This document shows positions 55,306-64,000 of a DNA stretch of 64,000 nt, one piece after another. The DNA is from Rhodosporidiobolus odoratus (Eukaryota; Basidiomycota; Microbotryomycetes; Sporidiobolales; Sporidiobolaceae). How positions within the stretch are numbered: the stretch's first letter is position 1; each line of letters opens with the position of its first letter. A program made the translations under genes and the position numbers. Under the pieces are notes generated by a model, which saw nothing but the letters and a program-made list of their open reading frames with translations, had not been told where the DNA came from and searched no databases. Location: assembly GCA_034387635.1 (NCBI GenBank), contig JAOANU010000011.1:156501-220500 (forward strand), read 5' to 3'.

Positions 55306-56622
55306 TTATGACCCAACGCTGATCTCGGTCTGCATGATCCTGGCTGCCAATCTTCCAAATTGTCGGAGGGCGAGTTGACGTTGTCGCCAGATCAGGATGG
55401 CGAGGGAGACGAGGGCAAAGGTGAAATTGCAGAGCTGGGAGTTGCGCGCGAAAATGATCAAGAGCGGGGAGGGGGAGAGGCCGAACGGACAGAGGCAAGG
55501 GGATGCAAGCGCAAGGGAATAGGAGAGAGTGAAACAATCAGGCCGAGGGGCTTAAAGCAAGAAGTGAAAAGGGAAACGTACGACGTATTCGAAGAAATCC
55601 TCCCTTTCCTGTTTAACCACTCTAGGGCAAGCCTCCCACGCCTGAGTCTTTAGCTGAACCCCTCTCTGTCTCTTCTCCATCCTCTTGACCAACCGTTCAT
55701 ACTCTACCTCGTCGACGCTGATCCGAACTTCTTCCCCACTCCGCCGCCGCCGTCGGTCGTTCAGCAAAGCATCTTCCAGCTCTACGTCCTCTCTCATCTG
55801 TCCTGATGTTCCGCCTCTACTTCCGCTCCCTTCCCGACTCCCCGCGCCCTCCAACTCGGCCTCGACCTCCTCCATAGCCAACTTGAACTCGTCCTCGGCT
55901 TCGGAAACCCCTTGTAACCTGCCCGCTTCCTGCCTTCCTGCCCCCTGTACCACACCTCGGTCGCTTCCGTCGTCTCTCTCGCGGTCACTCGACGAGTCGA
56001 AGTAGGTGTCGCCCGGTCCATCTTGAGGACGAGGTGGAGGCGGTAGGGAATCGGGATGAGAATCGGCTCCTTGTTCGCTCCCTGATCCTAATCCTAATCC
56101 GGATCCGGATCCGGGTCGAGGTTGGGCGGGAGGTTGTGCTTGATGTGGAGAACCGGTCAAGGAAGAGGTGGAGGAGGCAGTTGACGAGGGAACGGGAACG
56201 CGAGAGCCGTGAACGGGTTGACCGTTTCGACGGGGGATGCACGAGAGGGAACGGCGGTTTCCATAGAGTTTACAGAGGGGGGTGGAGAGCTGCACGTTCC
56301 GGTCCGATTCCGATAGTCTTGAGTGAGCGGTCAGAGGGACTAAAGGGGGGAGAGAGAGAGGGAGACGAACCTCGGAGGGAGGACAAGGAGTGCATTCTCC
56401 CTCGAGGCGGCAGACGTAGTCGCCTGCGAAGAGGACTCCGGGGACGGGAGTGGCTCGGCGGGTGAGGTTTGGAGAGGGTTGATAGGGTTGTGGAGATGCG
56501 GTGACGAGAGGGAGAGCGGCAGAGATGGAGATGAGGAGGAGGGGGAGCGTCAGCCAGGGTGGGCAAGCTCGAGGACGTGGGCGCGATCGTTGAGTTGTAT
56601 GTTCTGGGAGTGTGATTGGCAT
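55306..56622 (-). CDS. JTB-family type I membrane protein with a large acidic insertion
   Basis: Human JTB is a small single-pass membrane protein linked to cytokinesis and mitochondria. Here MPITLPEHTTQRS leads to a signal-like helix LPLLLISISAALPLVTAS. The Cys pattern of JTB follows: CRLEGECTPCPPSE, after an intron PLCKLYGNRRSLSC, then much later AWEACPRVVKQEREDFFEYV. Splicing to the last exon (acceptor at about 55444) gives LCNFTFALVSLAILIWRQRQ, a transmembrane helix ending in the RQRQL motif that JTB shares, and a tail RLAARIMQTEISVGS. About 220 residues of Ser/Gly/Glu-rich sequence sit between the second and third Cys blocks, where animal JTB has only a short loop. A start at 56649 is also in frame. 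Confidence 0.65.
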
Positions 56623-56721
56623 CTTTGGGGTTGTATGTAGCACGGGCATGTGGGGAGCAGAGCGAGATCGAGAGTGATGAAACTCATGTGAAAACAGATT
56701 CGTTACTACTGTACCATCATC

Positions 56722-58184
56722 ATGGACCAGGACTGTACGCCAATCAAGCTACCTCCTCCGTGCAACTACTAGCTCACCACTTGACTCGCAGCCCTCAAAG
56801 CCCTCGCCGACGTGCGCGCGCAGATTGACACAAAGATCCTCAAGCAAGTCTCCCTTCAACCCTCTCGCTCGCTGTGTTGTGTGAGCTGATCTCCCACCCC
56901 ATGCCCGCAGAAAGACCGTCCAATCCTTCTACTCCCTCCTCTCCGCCGACCGACAAGGTCAACAACTGTTCGTTTCCTCCCCTCCTCGTTCCTTCTCCCT
57001 CTTCTGCTGCTGCTCACCCAACCCCTTATTCTGCCCAGCCAAGCCTCTCATGCCACCTTCCTCATCGCACTCGACCAACTCGCTCAACACCTCGCTAAGC
57101 AAACCCGGTTGGACCACGTCACCCAACTCGAAGTAGATCAGTATCGGAGAGATGCCTTGGCCCTCTGTACGTCTCTCTTTCCCATGCTTCGTTCCGTTCT
57201 TTCCCCCACGTTCCACTCATGCCTGCTGTGTCATGAGCAGCTCAGCAAAGCGACGAAACCCTGCTCAAACTCTCTTCGCTGAAAGAAAGACTCGAACGGG
57301 CAAAGCAAGAACGGGCCAGGCGGATAGAGTACGACGCACTTGCCAAAGGCATAGCCAAACTCCCCGATCGAGCAAAAGGCGAAGAGTACGTCCGCACCCT
57401 CCCTCTCTCCCTTCTCTCCTCAAATCTCTTCCGAAATTGATCCTTGTCGACTCGCGCGACGTTTGTATTTGTACAGAACCCTCGATCGCCTCTCCTCCGA
57501 CATTGCTCACCTCCGTCAAGAAGCTGCCGACTACTCTTCAACTTGGCAAACTCGAAAAGAAGCCTTTGGCGACATCGTCGGTAGGTTGGAAGGCATGCAG
57601 GAGAGTATTCGGTGCGTCGAGTCTCCCCATCTTTTTTCCCGTCTCGCCCTCTCTCTCTCTCTCTCTCTCTCTCTGTTCCGTCTCTCGTGTTTTTTTTCGT
57701 CCGTTCCTGCGGTTCTTGCTCGGATAGGTCCCTCGTGACCCGACCCAGCCCAGCCGCTGACCGCAAATCCTGCTCAAACCAACCCCCCCCCCCCCCCAAA
57801 AAAAAAAAACAGGGACGAAAAAGCCGAACAAACCCGCCGTCGAGCGCTCGACGACGCAGACGGAGACGGAGACGCAGATCCCGACGACTCGACCACCACC
57901 TCTCCCTCTGCATCAGCGGACGACGCCACCCAATCCAAATCGAACCGGCATTCTCGAGCGGCTACTCTGGATCCGAACGCTCAACCGTTCGTTCCCGGGG
58001 GAGGGGAGGAGGCGAGTGGGCAAGGGGAAGGGGATGTTGAGATGCAGGGCGTTGAGGAACAGGGAGAGGAAGGAGGAGCAGGCGGTCGGGAGGAGGGGGA
58101 CGGGAGAGGGGAAAAGGGGGATGAGGGGAAGATGCAGACGGGGGGTGAGGAGGGCGCAGAGGAACGGGAGGATGGAGAGGTCTA
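56722..58184 (+). CDS. THO complex subunit 7 (THOC7-like)
   Basis: THO couples transcription with mRNA export. The ATG at 56722 starts MDQD and is spliced to SLKALADVRAQIDTKIL. A GC-AG intron (56844-56910) leads to KKTVQSFYSLLSADRQGQQL. Coiled-coil sequence follows: HATFLIALDQLAQHLAKQTR, LKLSSLKERLERAKQERARR, then the conserved IEYDALAKGIAKLPDRAKGE and TLDRLSSDIAHLRQEAADYS, and TWQTRKEAFGDIVGRLEGMQ. The IEYDALAKxIxxxPDR block is the family signature. The last exon (from 57813) is a 120-residue acidic, Gly-rich tail (MQGVEEQGEEGGAGGREEGD) not found in animal THOC7. The promoter is shared with the JTB-like gene, 99 nt apart. Confidence 0.85.
57783..57809. repeat. C15-A12 homopolymer pair at an intron end
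   Basis: Fifteen C followed directly by twelve A precede the acceptor CAG (57810-57812) of the last THO7 intron. A CT dinucleotide run (about 57650-57674) lies earlier in the same intron. The poly-A just before the acceptor is an atypical 3' splice-site context, since pyrimidines usually sit there. Confidence 0.85.
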
Positions 58185-58459
58185 GGTTAGGCTAGAATTA
58201 AAGGGCGTACAGCCCCGCTTCTGATCCCTAGCTCCAGATGGCGACTATGTACCATCAGCTGGTTGCGCAAGTCCGCCGCTTGTACGATCATCCTGGTCCT
58301 CCCGCTTCTGGCTCTCAGGTCCCGTTGAGACTTAATTTGCTAATGTCCGCTCAGCACGTTCAGTCTCATTGACTTTCTTCAGGCAAAACCCTCCCCTGGG
58401 TACAAAGCGATCCAATGCGTCAGCTGCCACAGAACAACCCTTGACTTGCTCCTACGCTC

Positions 58460-62562
<4,103 letters not shown>

Positions 62563-63007
62563 GGTTCGTCTCCAGAGGGAGCAGAGAGCGAGAGGGAGAG
62601 GGAGAGGGACAGTTGAGCGGAGTTGACCGCGTAAGAGGTTCAGGATGGTGGTGCTGACTGGCGGTTGAGTGTACCGCTGTTTTGTGACCAGTCAAGCGAG
62701 GTTCCTAGCCTAGCCTTGAGAGAAGCGTACTGTAGACGGTCCAATTGCAAGTCAACGTTAACTTTGGTGGGATTCTTTAGGGCCAAGGACGAGTCCCGCT
62801 CTCGCTGTTCGCAACGCACCGGAGCACACGCTTGTTGGGCAGAGTATTCCCTAATGTATTACTGATGAATATGCAGTTGCTGCTTTGCCCGATCAAGCGG
62901 TTGTTGACTGCCACGTCCTCAACCCATTTCCATTTGATCGAAATTACTTGTTCGCGTGGCGACGCCAAAACCCGCAGACCACTCTTGCTCTCTCTGCTTC
63001 GCACGTC
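62563..63007. other. Divergent promoter region, ALA1 / ERO1
   Basis: These 445 nt lie between the divergent AlaRS and ERO1 starts. No gene seen. An alternative upstream start giving ALA1 a presequence would have to lie here, but I find no clear in-frame candidate. Confidence 0.5.
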
Positions 63008-64000
63008 ATGCGCATGCGGTCCCGACCACCAGCCACCGCCCTGCTCGCTCTCTCCGTCATCTCTTCCGTCTCGTCAGTCTCATGTTCACTCCTAGACCGA
63101 CCTCGACAACAGTTCCTGCAACACGTCCTGGAACCTCACTCTGATCCATCACTCGACTCTGGAGCACAGTACTGCAAAGTACGCCTTGCTTCTCTCCCTT
63201 CTCTCCCTTTTCCCACTGGCCCCCACTTCGCTCACCTTGTTTCTCTCCTCTCCCTCGCCTTGCTGCCTCCAACAGCCCTCGGGTCAGATCACAGACGCCT
63301 GCTGCGACTTTGAAACCGCCGAATCCGTCAATCATGACCTCTTTGGCACCTTGCACGACTTGGTCGCAACCCCTTACTTTCGCTACCACAAGGTAAAGTC
63401 GAATCCTCCTCAGCGTCGTCCGGATCCAGCCAACATTGCTCTCGGGTTGCCCAGGTTGATCTCTACAAAGAATGCCCCTTCTGGTCCGAACAAGGCAGCT
63501 GTATGAACAGGGCCTGCGGGGTCGAAACCACTCAAGAGGTGCGTCGGGGCGCCTTTTTTTTTCCCGCTTGCTTCAGCCCCTCTGCCCCCCTATCACGAGA
63601 GACCGTGGCTGATTACATGACCGTCTCGACGCACAGGACCATATACCCGAAGCTTGGCGTTCCTACACCCTCGGAAAGCTTGACGATGCGGGATCCAAAC
63701 CCGTGCGTCGAGCTCCCTTTGCCTCTGGTCAGCACAAAGCTGCTTGACCTCTAGCTGACACTTGAATTGGTTATCCGACCCCCGTTCAGGCTGCGCCCGC
63801 CGGCTGCTCCGAAATAGCAGAGAGCGATTTCTGCGTTCTCGACGACGAACTAGATTCCGGTTCGCTCCTCTCTCCGTTGCCTTTGTCCACGCTGGGCCTC
63901 ACTCGTCTCCATCTCGCACAGATGGAGTCTATGTCGACCTCCTACTTAACCCGGAACGCTTCACCGGTTACGCCGGTCCATCCGCCAACCGAGTCTGGCG
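63008..64000 (+). CDS. ERO1: ERO1-type ER thiol oxidase (5' part, runs off the window)
   Basis: ERO1 is a flavoprotein that re-oxidises protein disulfide isomerase in the ER lumen. ATG 63008 opens a signal peptide (RPPATALLALSVISSVSSVS). Exon 1 ends in AQYCK and splices to PSGQITDACCDFETAESVNH, carrying the conserved N-terminal Cys residues. Later exons read FGTLHDLVATPYFRYHK, VDLYKECPFWSEQGSCMNRA followed by CGVETTQE (the regulatory/active-site Cys region), and DHIPEAWRSYTLGKLDDAGS. Then AAPAGCSEIAESDFCVLDDE and GVYVDLLLNPERFTGYAGPS precede the window edge. Five introns within the visible part. The FAD-binding core and the second catalytic CxxC lie outside the window. A second ATG at 63014 is an equally good start. 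Confidence 0.93.

Overview
This is a GC-rich nuclear segment from a fungus. The genes are broken by many short introns of about 50-110 nt. Donors are usually GTGCGT, GTACGT or GTAAGT, acceptors are CAG or TAG, and CTGAC/CTAAC branch points are common. Codon choice, intron density and gene content (cytosolic and mitochondrial tRNA synthetases, a cellular RNA-dependent RNA polymerase, alpha-arrestin, a GPI-type wall protein) suggest a basidiomycete yeast, most likely a red yeast of the Rhodotorula/Sporobolomyces kind. That placement is inference; no rRNA or marker gene is present. I recognised no tRNA, CRISPR, bacterial operon or intact transposon.

Layout. 1-7 kb: a partial unknown gene, then three same-strand (-) genes: methionyl-tRNA synthetase, pterin carbinolamine dehydratase and mitochondrial tyrosyl-tRNA synthetase. 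7-21 kb (+): RNA-dependent RNA polymerase, a GPI-type Ser-rich secreted protein, an alpha-arrestin and a 2-oxoglutarate oxygenase. 21-27 kb is the accessory part: an MFS transporter (-) sits between two diverged copies of one short promoter-plus-gene segment, both apparently decayed. 26.8-33.4 kb (-): a SNAPc subunit 1-like protein, ribosomal protein S0, a 76-residue novel gene candidate and a sugar transporter. 35-45 kb: exosome subunit MTR3, a CCDC124-family ribosome factor, hexokinase, and a six-finger C2H2 protein whose fingers are all split by an intron at the same residue. 45-64 kb: a short PUF-type protein, SDH2, a small unknown ORF, cyclophilin H, a disordered Ser/Pro protein, a DNAJB12-type ER J-protein, a JTB-family membrane protein with a large insertion, THO complex subunit 7, alanyl-tRNA synthetase, and the 5' part of ERO1.

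Most genes are housekeeping and do not form a pathway cluster. Recurrent themes are translation (three tRNA synthetases, RPS0, CCDC124), RNA metabolism (RdRP, MTR3, THO7, cyclophilin H, SNAPc, PUF) and sugar entry plus phosphorylation (transporter and hexokinase about 5 kb apart). The items most worth a second look are the finger/intron repeat gene (41864-45035), the RdRP catalytic motif interrupted by a GC-AG intron (10632-10704), the small spliced gene at 30478-30763, and the duplicated decayed locus flanking the MFS gene.

All gene models were spliced by eye from donor/acceptor signals and reading frame. CDS coordinates give the span from start to stop including introns.
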